A stretch of 19,818 bases of DNA from Gemmatimonadota bacterium (GCA_003142495.1 PLMM01000205.1:741-20558); one strand, 5' to 3'; positions 11,675-19,404 are shown, numbered from the stretch's first letter. The notes: generated by a model from the sequence alone, not told the origin. Program-made: numbers and translations.

Positions 11675-13705
11675 GTCCGCGCTCTTCGTGAAGCGGAAGG
11701 TGCGGACGGCCGTTCGCGACGCCTGATCGAGCACGCGGAACGCGACGTCGAGCGCGTACTGCGTTGCGGTGATGAGCGCGGTCGTCGACACCGACGCGCG
11801 CACCGCGTCGCTTGGACTGCCGCTCGTTGCGTGCGCCGTCGCCACTGTGTCCACCGATGCGTTGATCGTGCGCTCGACCTCGGCCACGAGCAGCGTCGTC
11901 TCGCGCTCGATGTCCGCCTCGCTCCACCCGAGCCGATGCCGCTGTGCCCCATGCAACTCGGCGGCAAGCCGCTGCAGATGGCCGCCGTCCGCGAGCAGCT
12001 CGGGATCGCGGCCGCACGTCTCGCCGATGATGGTGAGCTGCGACGCGAGGAGGCCGATCAGTGGCGTCGAGTGATCGCGCAGCTGCGCTCCGCGAAGCTC
12101 GCGCGCGCCAGGGAAGCGACCGTCCGCGCGAATCGCCGCCACGTAGCGCTCCGCAACGATCTCGGCCTCGTTCGATAGCCGCGAGCCGATGGCGTAGAGT
12201 ACGGCGTAGGCCGCGTCGTCGAGATGCAGGCCGTCGGCGGGGAAGGTCCACATCGTGCCGCTCGCCATGCGGCGCGCGCTCGGAGACGCCGTTGCCGCGG
12301 TCGAGCCGACGGCCGCGACCGATGCCTGCGCCTCCCGTTCACGCGTCGGCAACCACAGGGTGAAGGTCGCGCCGACGCCCGCGCGACTCCGCGCCGTGAG
12401 ATCGCCCCCCATTCTGCGCGCGAGCCTTCGACTGATCGCGAGGCCCAGCCCCGTGCCGCCCTTCTCGCGCGTGAGGGCGGCGTCCGCCTGCACGAATGGC
12501 TCGAACAGGTGCGGCATGAAGCCGGACGGAATTCCGGGGCCGGTGTCCGCAATGCGGATGAAGGCCCAGCTCCTGCGCGAGTCGGGCGACTCGCTCGCGG
12601 TGGGCTCCATCGTGGCGTCCGGCAGCTTCACGCCGGGATCGGGCTCGACCGTCGCCCCGCAGTTGACGGTCACCTCACCGCCGGAAGGCGTGAATTTCAC
12701 TGCGTTCGAGAGGAGATTCACGAGAATTTGCCGCACGCGGCGCTCGTCCCCGATGTACGGTGCGCCCGGCGCTGCGGCGCCGAGGTCGAGCAACCTGATT
12801 CCCTTCGCGGTCGCCTGCGGATGCACGAGCGCAACGGCCGAGACGACGCTCGCGCCTGTCACGAGCGAGTCCTGCCGCACCTCGAGCCGCTCCGCGTCGA
12901 CCTTCGCGACATCGAGCACATCGTCGACGAGCTCCAACAGATGTCGCGCGCTCGCCTGCAGCCGCTCGAGATGCGCATGCTGCGCGGGCGTCGTCGGCCC
13001 GAGGACGCCCATGTCGAGAATCTGGGAATATCCGAGGATCGCGTTGAGCGGCGTGCGGAACTCGTGGCTCATTGTCGCGAGAAATTCTGATTTGCGACGG
13101 CCAGCCTCCTCGGCCGCGCTCATCGCAGTCTCGCTCACGACGCGTGCGGTATTCGCGTCGCGGCGCAGCTGCGCATTGTCGATCGCCATCGCCGCGCGAC
13201 TCGCGAGATCTTCGGCAAGCGCAAGGTCGGCGTCGCCGAGTTGGCGGTCGTCGTCCGTGATGACGATCGTGATCGCGCCGAGGATCGTACCGCGTGCGAT
13301 CATCGGGACGCTGACATACGACCGGGCTCCGATCGCGCGCAGCCGCTCGAGTTGGCTCTCATCGCGCGCGAGGGCGACGAGCATCGCGTCACTGACCTCG
13401 CGCACGACCCTGGATTCACCGCTTCGAATCACGCTCGCGACACCGACCGTCGCCGAGGGCTCGGGAGGATATTGGTGGTGCAATTGACGAACGAAGGCCT
13501 GCGTTTCGGCATCCGGATGGTGCATGGGAAGCCGCCGGATTGATCCATCGTCGGTGAGCACGTCGACGATCGCCCATGCGTTGTGATAGGGCAGGCGCAT
13601 GGAGGCAACGGCCTCGAGCGTCGTCTCATAGTCGAGCGACGAGCCCAGGCGCCGGCTGGCATCCGACAAAATCGACAATCGGTCGCCCTGCTCCGTCTCG
13701 CTCAT
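11666..13705 (-). CDS. Sensor histidine kinase, GAF domain plus C-terminal RsbRD_N-like domain
   Basis: A 679-aa cytoplasmic kinase. Residues about 20-185 are a GAF-type sensor (SYVSVPMIARGTILGAITIV). The HisKA dimer domain holds the phosphorylated His214 (FLATMSHEFRTPLNAILGYS). The ATPase domain shows N-box QILVNLLSNAVKFT (326-339), G1 ADTGPGIP (386-393), F-box FEPFVQ and G2 GGTGLGLAISRRLARRMGG. After an Ala/Ser-rich linker, residues about 495-620 resemble the globin-like RsbRD_N domain (RYVAAIRADGRFPGARELRG and LRDHSTPLIGLLASQL), normally found at the N-terminus of stressosome RsbR proteins. No receiver domain and no response regulator gene lie nearby, so its partner is elsewhere. Starts at 13741 and 13762 are possible; 13705 best fits the start of the sensor domain. 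Confidence 0.86.
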   Translation of the reverse strand: MSETEQGDRLSILSDASRRLGSSLDYETTLEAVASMRLPYHNAWAIVDVLTDDGSIRRLPMHHPDAETQAFVRQLHHQYPPEPSATVGVASVIRSGESRVVREVSDAMLVALARDESQLERLRAIGARSYVSVPMIARGTILGAITIVITDDDRQLGDADLALAEDLASRAAMAIDNAQLRRDANTARVVSETAMSAAEEAGRRKSEFLATMSHEFRTPLNAILGYSQILDMGVLGPTTPAQHAHLERLQASARHLLELVDDVLDVAKVDAERLEVRQDSLVTGASVVSAVALVHPQATAKGIRLLDLGAAAPGAPYIGDERRVRQILVNLLSNAVKFTPSGGEVTVNCGATVEPDPGVKLPDATMEPTASESPDSRRSWAFIRIADTGPGIPSGFMPHLFEPFVQADAALTREKGGTGLGLAISRRLARRMGGDLTARSRAGVGATFTLWLPTREREAQASVAAVGSTAATASPSARRMASGTMWTFPADGLHLDDAAYAVLYAIGSRLSNEAEIVAERYVAAIRADGRFPGARELRGAQLRDHSTPLIGLLASQLTIIGETCGRDPELLADGGHLQRLAAELHGAQRHRLGWSEADIERETTLLVAEVERTINASVDTVATAHATSGSPSDAVRASVSTTALITATQYALDVAFRVLDQASRTAVRTFRFTKSADAP

Positions 13706-13804
13706 GGTCACGCTGCGGCCGCGTTCATGGCTCCAATTCATGGCAAGAGCGGGGCCCGCCACTCGTCCGCAGCGCAGAAAAGCCTCAAGCGATGCGCGCC
13801 CGAG

Positions 13805-15847
13805 CTACCTGTCGGCGTTCGGCGGCGTGCTTGCCTTCACGTACCTGTCGTACCACGCCATGTACCGATCCAGCCGATCCTTCTTGTAGCTCGGCGTCGA
13901 TATGCCGTGGTGCTGATCGGGGTAGATGATGAGCTCCGCGGGCACCCTCAAGCTGCGTAGAGCGACGTACATTTGCTCGCTGCCCGCGATCGGAACGTTG
14001 AAGTCCCTGTCGCCACTGAGGAAGAGCGTGGGTGTGGTGATCTGATTCGCGTGGTAGAAGGCGTACGACTGGTTGATCCACTCCTCTGGATTTGTCCAGG
14101 GCCCTTTGTTGGACTCCGGCGTGTACTGGTCGGTTCCGTCTCTCGCGAGCGCGTTCGCGCTGCCCGCGCCTGCGATCGCAGCCTTGAAGCGATGATCGTG
14201 CGCGATGATCTCGTCGGTGAGGATGGCTCCGTTGCTCCACCCTCCGATGCCGAGGTGCGCGGGGTCCGCGAGTCCGATGCGCACCACATAGTCCATCGCG
14301 CCGAGCAGGTCGGAGACCTCCTGGCTTTTCGTCAGTCCGGCGATCGCGCGTTGATGCGCGGCGCCGCGGCCGCGACTCCCGCGATAGTTCGCGGCCACGA
14401 CGACGTAGCCGTTCGCGGCGAAGAGCTCGCGCTCGATGTTGAAGGCGTGCGAGTCCTGACAGCACGCCGGGCCGCCGTGAATGCGCAGCAGCGTAGGATA
14501 TTTTCGTCCGGACGCGTACGACGCGGGCTTCACGATGAGCCCGTGCACCTCGTAGCCGTCCTTGCCGCGCGACGCGAACTCCTCGGTGGTGCCGAGCTGA
14601 ATTTCGCGGAGCCAGGCGTCGTTCTGATGCGTGAGCCTGCGCAGCGTCGTTCCCTCGAGCGCGTAGATCTCGGGCGGCGCACTGTCGCTCGCGAGCGTGA
14701 GCGTCGCTGCGTCGTCGCGTCCGATCGCGAGCGAGGTGACCATGCGCTTGTCCGCGGCCACGCGGTGAACGGCGCCGCCGGCAGCGGAGATCTTGGCGAC
14801 GTACTGCGAACGATCGTCTTCCTCGAGCACGTAGATCGACGAGCCATCGGCAGACCACGCGGGCTCGATGACCTGGCGGTCGAGCGCCGCGGAGAGAATG
14901 GCCGGCGCGCCGCCGGTACTCGGCATCACCGCGAGCTTCCACATGCGGAACGAGAAGTTCCTGAGCCCAAGGCCCGTGAGGTACGCGATCCGCGTTCCAT
15001 CAGGGCTCCACGCAAGCCGGCCGTCGTCTTCGCCGGCATACGTCGTGAGCCGCTTCGGCTCCACACCGGCCTTCGCATCGATGACGAAGATGTCGTCGTT
15101 GGGGCTGCGATCGGGATCTCCGGCAACACGCTTGCTCACGAAGGCGATGCGCGTGCCGTCGGGGGACCACGCGGGATCGGAATCGTCGAAGTTGCCGGAG
15201 GTGAGCGCGTCGAGCCTGCGCGCATCGAGATCGAAGAGCGCGAGATGATCGTGGCTGCTCGCGAGGTAGCCACCGGGGTCGGACTTGAAGTGATAGCGAT
15301 CGATGACGATCGGCGGCTTCGTGCCGGACTTCGAAGGCGCGGGCTCGGTGTCGCTCACGACGAAGACGAGGCGCCTGGAATCGGGCGCCCACGCGTAGTC
15401 GCCGATGCCGCCCGGTACTTTCGTCACGCGCTCGGGCTCGCCGCCAGTTGGATTCACGAGCCAAAGCTGCGCGCCATCGCCGCCCTGCCGCGAGGAAAGA
15501 AAGGAGAGCCACTTGCCGTCCGGGCTCCACCGCGGCGAGCTCTCGCTCTCGGGCGTGTTCGTGATTTGCGTCTGCTGGTCGCCGCTCCAGCTCACGAGCC
15601 AGATGTCGGACGTGTTGCGATCGCGAGCGGTGTCGACAGACGAGACGGCGTAGGCCACCCACTTCCCATCGGGCGAGCGCTGCGGATCGTGCACGTCGCG
15701 GAGGCGATAGACGTCGTCGGATCGGAGCGGTCGCTTGGCGGACTGGGCGGCTAGCGGAGCGGCCAGCGGAGCGGCCAGCGCGAGCAGGAGTACGGGAAGC
15801 CGAATGGATGCGCGCACTGAGCGCGAAATCGTGAGGGAGATCGACAT
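13805..15847 (-). CDS. Exported S9 family (prolyl oligopeptidase-type) peptidase
   Basis: A 680-aa protein. The signal peptide (about residues 1-35) carries an Ala/Pro/Leu repeat, ending APLAAPLAAQ. A seven-bladed propeller follows (about 42-410) built of TolB/WD40-like units with repeated WSPDGxxIAF patterns. The catalytic domain begins near 430: KYPTLLRIHGGPACCQDSHA, then the nucleophile elbow GGWSNG with Ser538, Asp613 or Asp615 (SGDRDFNVP) and His647 (DQHHGIS). Such enzymes hydrolyse peptides or acylpeptides in the periplasm or outside. The cysteine pair in HGGPACCQ is unusual. No Shine-Dalgarno precedes the ATG at 15847. The kinase gene follows 99 bp downstream on the same strand and may be co-transcribed. 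Confidence 0.9.
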   Translation of the reverse strand: MSISLTISRSVRASIRLPVLLLALAAPLAAPLAAQSAKRPLRSDDVYRLRDVHDPQRSPDGKWVAYAVSSVDTARDRNTSDIWLVSWSGDQQTQITNTPESESSPRWSPDGKWLSFLSSRQGGDGAQLWLVNPTGGEPERVTKVPGGIGDYAWAPDSRRLVFVVSDTEPAPSKSGTKPPIVIDRYHFKSDPGGYLASSHDHLALFDLDARRLDALTSGNFDDSDPAWSPDGTRIAFVSKRVAGDPDRSPNDDIFVIDAKAGVEPKRLTTYAGEDDGRLAWSPDGTRIAYLTGLGLRNFSFRMWKLAVMPSTGGAPAILSAALDRQVIEPAWSADGSSIYVLEEDDRSQYVAKISAAGGAVHRVAADKRMVTSLAIGRDDAATLTLASDSAPPEIYALEGTTLRRLTHQNDAWLREIQLGTTEEFASRGKDGYEVHGLIVKPASYASGRKYPTLLRIHGGPACCQDSHAFNIERELFAANGYVVVAANYRGSRGRGAAHQRAIAGLTKSQEVSDLLGAMDYVVRIGLADPAHLGIGGWSNGAILTDEIIAHDHRFKAAIAGAGSANALARDGTDQYTPESNKGPWTNPEEWINQSYAFYHANQITTPTLFLSGDRDFNVPIAGSEQMYVALRSLRVPAELIIYPDQHHGISTPSYKKDRLDRYMAWYDRYVKASTPPNADR
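15747..15782. repeat. 12-bp tandem repeat in the signal peptide of the S9 peptidase
   Basis: Three units of 12 bases (GCGGCTAGCGGA, GCGGCCAGCGGA, GCGGCCAGCGCG) lie end to end and encode the repeated Ala-Pro-Leu-Ala block at the signal-peptide end. The unit length preserves the frame, so copy-number change would only lengthen or shorten the leader. Confidence 0.75.
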
Positions 15848-15915
15848 ACCGTAGATAGCGCACGGGGGCGCGCACGCGCCAGCGGTTTACGCGCCGCGGA
15901 ATTCGCCTCAGCGCA

Positions 15916-15943
15916 TCGACAATGGAATATATCGGCGTACATT
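15916..15943 (+). promoter_or_regulatory. Putative promoter of the catalase-related gene
   Basis: TCGACA (15916-15921) and TACATT (15938-15943) form a reasonable -35/-10 pair with 16 bp between them, in the AT-richest part of the 135-bp divergent space. The leader to the ATG at 15983 would be about 33 bases and contains the Shine-Dalgarno. A GC-rich inverted repeat, GGCGCG/CGCGCC at 15867-15880, lies further upstream. Confidence 0.35.
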
Positions 15944-15970
15944 TTTGTGGCATCCCCCACCGTACTTTCC

Positions 15971-15974
15971 GGAG
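15971..15974 (+). promoter_or_regulatory. Shine-Dalgarno deciding the start at 15983
   Basis: GGAG lies eight bases before ATG 15983. This favours that start over the in-frame GTG at 15947, which would add twelve residues before the signal peptide. Confidence 0.5.
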
Positions 15975-15982
15975 CACGAAAA

Positions 15983-16972
15983 ATGTCCGTGCACAGCATC
16001 GCTCGCTCGGCGGCCATCATCGCCGTGATCGTCGCGCCACTCACGCTGCAGGCGCAGGAGAAGTCGCTCCCGCAACAGATCGCCGACGTGATGATCACAC
16101 TCGCGGGCGGCGTCCACCCCGGCCTTCGCTTCACGCACACGAAGGGGCTCGTCGTCACGGGCACCTTCGCTCCCGCGCCATCCGCCAAGACGATCACTCG
16201 CGCGGCGCATCTGCAGGACGCGGCTGTGCCAGTGACGGTTCGCTTCTCCGACGGCACGGGCGTTCCGAACATCCCCGACAACAACGACAACGCATCGCCG
16301 CACGGGATGGCCATTCGCTTTGCGCTTGCCGGCGGCGCCTATACCGATATCGTCGCGAACTCGCACAACGGCTTCTTCGTCGGCAATGGCACCGACTTTC
16401 TCGCGCTGCTCACGGCGATCGCCGGAACGAACGAGAAGAGCGCGCATCCGAGTCCGATCGAGCAATTTCTCGGGACGCATCCCGCGGCGCTCAAGGTGAT
16501 CATCGACTCGAAGCCCGCGGCGAAGAGCTTCCAGAATCTCGATTTCTACGGCAACAATGCGTTCATCTTCGTGGATGCCGCGGGGGGCAAACACCCTTTC
16601 CGCTATCAGATCATACCGGTCGCCGGCGTCGTGAAGCTCGACTCCGCCACTGCCGCGAAGCAGAAGCCGGACTACATGTTCGACGCGCTCAAGGCGGCGA
16701 TTGCGAAAGGACCGGTGAAGTACACGATCTATGCGCAGCTCGCCAATCCCGGCGATCCGACCAATGACGGATCGATCGTGTGGCCCGCCGATCGTAAGCG
16801 CGCGGAGCTCGGAACGCTGAGCCTCACGAAGGTTGCGGCGAATAGCGACTCGGTGCAGAAGATGCTCGCATTCAATCCGATCATTCTCACGAACGGGATC
16901 ACGCTGGGCGACGATCCGCTGCCGCAGCTACGCTCGGCGGTGTACGCCCTCTCGGTGGCGCACCGGCACTAG
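15983..16972 (+). CDS. Exported catalase-related (SrpA-type) heme peroxidase
   Basis: A 329-aa protein, the length of the small catalase-family peroxidases rather than full catalases. Residues 1-25 are a signal peptide ending TLQAQ. The catalase core follows: LAGGVHPGLRFTHTKGLVVTGTF with the distal His52, VTVRFSDGTGVPNIPDNNDN, SPHGMAIRF, then ANSHNGFFVGN in the position of the catalase distal Asn region. The proximal heme ligand is probably Tyr321 in LRSAVYALSVAHR, with Arg317 four residues before it, as in catalases. The expected role is hydrogen-peroxide-dependent oxidation or peroxide removal outside the cytoplasm. It is divergent from the S9 peptidase. Its TAG stop overlaps that of the facing reductase gene in a shared CTAG. 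Confidence 0.9.
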   Translation: MSVHSIARSAAIIAVIVAPLTLQAQEKSLPQQIADVMITLAGGVHPGLRFTHTKGLVVTGTFAPAPSAKTITRAAHLQDAAVPVTVRFSDGTGVPNIPDNNDNASPHGMAIRFALAGGAYTDIVANSHNGFFVGNGTDFLALLTAIAGTNEKSAHPSPIEQFLGTHPAALKVIIDSKPAAKSFQNLDFYGNNAFIFVDAAGGKHPFRYQIIPVAGVVKLDSATAAKQKPDYMFDALKAAIAKGPVKYTIYAQLANPGDPTNDGSIVWPADRKRAELGTLSLTKVAANSDSVQKMLAFNPIILTNGITLGDDPLPQLRSAVYALSVAHRH

Positions 16973-17802
16973 ATACCGGTTGGCCCAAAGCGCTCCGTGC
17001 GCACCGACTGAGGATCGAAGCCGAGGGCGACCAGTCCCTCGGCGACCGTCTCGACGAGTGGCGTCGGCCCGCACACAAAGAGATGTGGGCGCGAAGACAC
17101 CGGCCACGCGCGCTCGGCGAGCATCGCCGCGTCTATGCGTCTGCGATAGCCGCTCCACCCGGGCGGCGGCTCGCGCGTGATCGTGTGCGCAACCTGGAGG
17201 GTTGGATCGGCGGCGGCGAGGCGCGCGAGCTCGTCGCGATAAATGAGCTCGCTCCAGCTGCGCGAGGAGTAGAGTAGCCGCGCGGGAATCGCGCGCCGCT
17301 GTTCGTCGCTCGCGGCCGCGCGATGGCGCAGCATCGCCATGAGCGGCACGATCCCCGAACCTCCGCCCACCCACATCACCGGGCCGCCGTCCTTCACGCT
17401 CCACGCGAAGTGACCGCCGATCGGTCCGCGCAGCTCGAGGGAATCTCCAACGCGCAGCTCATCGACGAGATACGAGGACACCTCGCCATTCTCGAGGCGC
17501 TCGACGGTCAGCGCTATCCGCGCCTCCTCGGGCGGCGACGCGATCGAGTAGCTGCGCTCCGTCTGGTAGCCATCGTCCGCGGTGAGCCGCACGTCCACGT
17601 GCTGGCCGGCGCGATGCCCGGGCCAATCGGGTACATCGAGCACGAGCGTGCGCACGCGCGGCGTTTCCGGAACGATCTGCGCGACCGTCGCGATTCTCCA
17701 CGCGATCGGCCGTGCGCTCGACGGTGCGCTCGACGGTGCGCTCGACGACGCGCCGCTCGACGACGCGCCGCTCGGCGACGCGGCCGCCGCCGACTCTTCC
17801 AC
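16969..17802 (-). CDS. Ferredoxin-reductase-like FAD/NAD(P) oxidoreductase
   Basis: A 277-aa protein. Residues 2-32 are a Ser/Ala/Pro-rich linker coded by tandem repeats. The FNR core begins at RPIAWRIATV: flavin motif RSYS (83-86), the stretch LELRGPIGGHF, the NAD(P)-binding motif WVGGGSGIVPL (144-154) and the closing CGPTPLVETVAEGL (244-257). No Fe-S cysteine cluster is present. Such proteins bring electrons from NAD(P)H to a partner; the partner is very likely the molybdoenzyme coded just upstream (25 bp before it on this strand). The start is GTG at 17802, the only suitable codon between the neighbour's stop and the core; no good Shine-Dalgarno is seen, so the true start could differ. Confidence 0.85.
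   Translation of the reverse strand: MEESAAAASPSGASSSGASSSAPSSAPSSARPIAWRIATVAQIVPETPRVRTLVLDVPDWPGHRAGQHVDVRLTADDGYQTERSYSIASPPEEARIALTVERLENGEVSSYLVDELRVGDSLELRGPIGGHFAWSVKDGGPVMWVGGGSGIVPLMAMLRHRAAASDEQRRAIPARLLYSSRSWSELIYRDELARLAAADPTLQVAHTITREPPPGWSGYRRRIDAAMLAERAWPVSSRPHLFVCGPTPLVETVAEGLVALGFDPQSVRTERFGPTGI
17712..17777. repeat. Tandem 12-bp and 15-bp repeats in the reductase N-terminal linker
   Basis: Three exact copies of GTGCGCTCGACG lie at 17712-17723, 17724-17735 and 17736-17747. They are followed by ACGCGCCGCTCGACG (17748-17762) and a one-base variant (17763-17777). Both unit lengths are multiples of three, so the frame is kept; the product is a flexible Ser/Ala/Pro/Gly linker. 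Confidence 0.85.
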
Positions 17803-17827
17803 TACGCTCGAGCGGCGGAGCTGTGAA

Positions 17828-18451
17828 TCACGCGTCGCCCGTGTAGCGCTGCTCCTTCCACGGATCGCCGCGCATGTGGTAGCCGAGCCCCTCCCAAAAG
17901 CCGGGCTCGTCATGGTCGTGGAAATGAATTTCGCGCACCCACTTCGCACTCTTCCAGAAGTAGAGATGCGGTACGAGCAGTCGCACCGGCCCGCCATGCT
18001 CGGCCGGCAGCGGCTTCCCGTCGAAGCCGGCTGCGAGCCACGCCTTTCCGCCCGTGACATCGGCGAGCGGGAGGTTGGTGGTGTAGCCGCCATCGCACAC
18101 CGCCATAATGAAGGGTGCGGCCTCGATCCCCTTCGCGGCTCCGGCCTCGATGATCGTGTCGATGGAGACGCCGTTCCACACCGTGTCGAACTTCGACCAC
18201 TTCGTCACGCAGTGGATGTCGCGCGTAATCGTCTCGTGCGGCAGCGCCTCGAACTCGGCCCAGCTCCACTTCGCGGCCTGTCCGTTCATGCCGCCGAGCG
18301 TGAAGTCCCACCTGGCGAGCGGCGTGTGCGGCGTTGGTCCGGCCGAGAGCACGGGGAAGTCGTGCGTCTCGTACTGGCCGGGCGGGAGCTTCGCTGCGGT
18401 GCCGGCATCGGGGCGGTGGCCGCGAAAGCCGCGCGAGATCGGGGATGTCAC
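17828..18451 (-). CDS. Cytoplasmic sulfite-oxidase-like molybdopterin oxidoreductase
   Basis: A 207-aa protein consisting of the sulfite-oxidase/YedY molybdopterin-binding domain alone. The molybdenum ligand is Cys81 in RDIHCVTKWSKFDTVWNGV, and the pocket motifs AVCDGGYTTNLPLAD, EHGGPVRLLVPHLYFWKSAKW and FHDHDEPGFWEGLGYHMRGDP follow in the family's order. No Tat signal or membrane segment is present, so unlike YedY it should work in the cytoplasm. The substrate is unknown (sulfite, sulfoxide or oxyanion are possibilities). The GTG start at 18451 overlaps the TGA of the kinase-like gene by 4 bp. The reductase follows 25 bp after its stop and is the probable electron donor. The longer open frame to 19597 is not coding. 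Confidence 0.88.
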   Translation of the reverse strand: MTSPISRGFRGHRPDAGTAAKLPPGQYETHDFPVLSAGPTPHTPLARWDFTLGGMNGQAAKWSWAEFEALPHETITRDIHCVTKWSKFDTVWNGVSIDTIIEAGAAKGIEAAPFIMAVCDGGYTTNLPLADVTGGKAWLAAGFDGKPLPAEHGGPVRLLVPHLYFWKSAKWVREIHFHDHDEPGFWEGLGYHMRGDPWKEQRYTGDA

Positions 18452-19131
18452 GCGATCGTGCCCGCTCCGTGCTCGTGGCTCCCCGCGTGCGCGAATGCCG
18501 AGTGCGACTCGCCGCGCACGAGCTGCTCGATCATCGTGACCGCTTCGTCGATCGTAGTTCTGCCGGTGTTGATCTGCACGTCGTAGAGAAGCGGATCGAG
18601 CGCGTCGCGATGGAAGTAGCGCTGCACGTACCGGCGCCGAATGTCGTCCATCTCGCGCGCCTTGGCCGCGGCGGTGTGCGCATCCCAGCCGAAGCGCGCA
18701 CGCAGTCGCGCGACGCGCGTGTCGAGCGGAGCGACGAGCCGTACGTGGATGGCATCGTCGCGCTTCGCGAAGATGCACTGCGTCCCGAAGCCGACGACGA
18801 TCAGCGGCAGCGACTGCGCCGCCTCCGTGAGCGACGCGAGCGCCGCTTCGGCGATCGCGTCGATGCGCATGAGATTCGAGGTGTCGAACCACGGCGCCTC
18901 GGGTGGCGCGACGAGCAGAATCGAGGAGATGCGCGCGAGCAGGGTGGGCGAGTGCTCGCGAAGTCGCTCGACGGCGGCTTGATCGATGTTCAGCCGCTTC
19001 GCGCAGCGACAGGCGACTTCGTCGTCGAGCACCGGCCAGTTGAGCCGCGCGCCGAGGAGGCGGGCGAGATCGCTGCCTCCCGCGCCGAACTCGCGCGAGA
19101 CCGTAATGAGCTCTGGGCGTGCGCTCTTCAT
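18448..19131 (-). CDS. Cytidylate-kinase-like family protein
   Basis: A 227-aa protein. It starts with the family pattern ITVSREFGAGGSDLARLLGARL (residues 9-30), an atypical P-loop where cytidylate-kinase-like proteins carry SREFGSGG-type sequences. Then VLDDEVACRCAKRLNID (34-50), a central region IDAIAEAALASLTEAAQSLPLIVVGFGTQCIF, and the LID/arginine-rich part VRLVAPLDTRVARLRARFGW followed by DDIRRRYVQRYFH. The catalysed reaction is not established for this family; true CMP phosphorylation cannot be assumed. Start ATG 19131 is preceded by GGAGG (19141-19145) nine bases upstream; the in-frame ATG at 19164 is less likely. TTGGCA (19183-19178) and a weak ATTCTC (19160-19155) might form its promoter. 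It is the first gene of an operon with the molybdoenzyme. Confidence 0.82.
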   Translation of the reverse strand: MKSARPELITVSREFGAGGSDLARLLGARLNWPVLDDEVACRCAKRLNIDQAAVERLREHSPTLLARISSILLVAPPEAPWFDTSNLMRIDAIAEAALASLTEAAQSLPLIVVGFGTQCIFAKRDDAIHVRLVAPLDTRVARLRARFGWDAHTAAAKAREMDDIRRRYVQRYFHRDALDPLLYDVQINTGRTTIDEAVTMIEQLVRGESHSAFAHAGSHEHGAGTIA

Positions 19132-19233
19132 CGTCCGATCCCTCCGCGCCTGGCGAGAATGCATGCGGGTCGTACGATGCCAAGCATAACGCGCGCCGGT
19201 GCCCGAGCGGAAGCGGGAGGCGCGCTCTGGCCG
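19132..19233. other. Leader and spacer in front of the kinase-like gene
   Basis: This 102-bp stretch holds the kinase Shine-Dalgarno (19141-19145) and possible promoter hexamers at 19155-19160 and 19178-19183. Otherwise I see no coding or repeat structure. Together with the two remnants beside it, it makes the longest stretch without an intact gene (19132-19502). Confidence 0.4.
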
Positions 19234-19397
19234 CTACCCCTGCCGAAGCGCTTCCGAAGGATGGATCGTCGCGGTCCGCCGGGCTGGGATCCAGCTCGCC
19301 ACGAGCACGGCGAGCACGAGCACCGCGACAATCACCGCGAAGGTGACACGATCGCGAGCGCGCGAAGCTGGTGGCGGAGTCCGTCGAGAAGAGACAT
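19234..19397 (-). pseudogene. ADOP-type ABC permease reduced to its two ends
   Basis: From ATG at 19397 the minus strand reads MSLLDGLRHQLRALAIVSPSR and stops at 19332-19334. The first 15 residues are the characteristic beginning of acidobacterial duplicated orphan permeases (ADOP). Overlapping in another frame is RDRVTFAVIVAVLVLAVLVA then SWIPARRTATIHPSEALRQG, ending TAG at 19234-19236: the last transmembrane segment and tail of the same family (usual form LTF...ASWIPARRA...P..ALR). So the first and last 15 to 40 residues of a normally about 800-aa protein are joined with a frame change near 19345-19355, a sequence of alternating CG-rich triplets. An internal deletion is the simplest cause. 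No function is expected. Confidence 0.68.
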
Positions 19398-19404
19398 GCT
19401 CGGA

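Noticed and set aside
10705..11967. 420-codon open frame on the minus strand
   Set aside because: It covers the dienelactone hydrolase in antisense and runs into the kinase in a wrong frame; no motif is seen.
13973..15754. 593-codon open frame on the plus strand
   Set aside because: It lies wholly antisense to the S9 peptidase, whose motifs are complete. The product is Arg/Val/Glu-rich and matches no fold; long antisense frames are usual in DNA this GC-rich.
15947..15982. GTG start for the catalase-related gene
   Set aside because: It would put twelve residues in front of a good signal peptide; ATG 15983 has a GGAG at proper distance.
17712..17777. CRISPR array or intergenic satellite
   Set aside because: Units are 12 to 15 bp without spacers and lie inside an open coding frame.
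17803..18093. N-terminal extension of the reductase
   Set aside because: It overlaps the molybdoenzyme in another frame and has no similarity to the FNR family.
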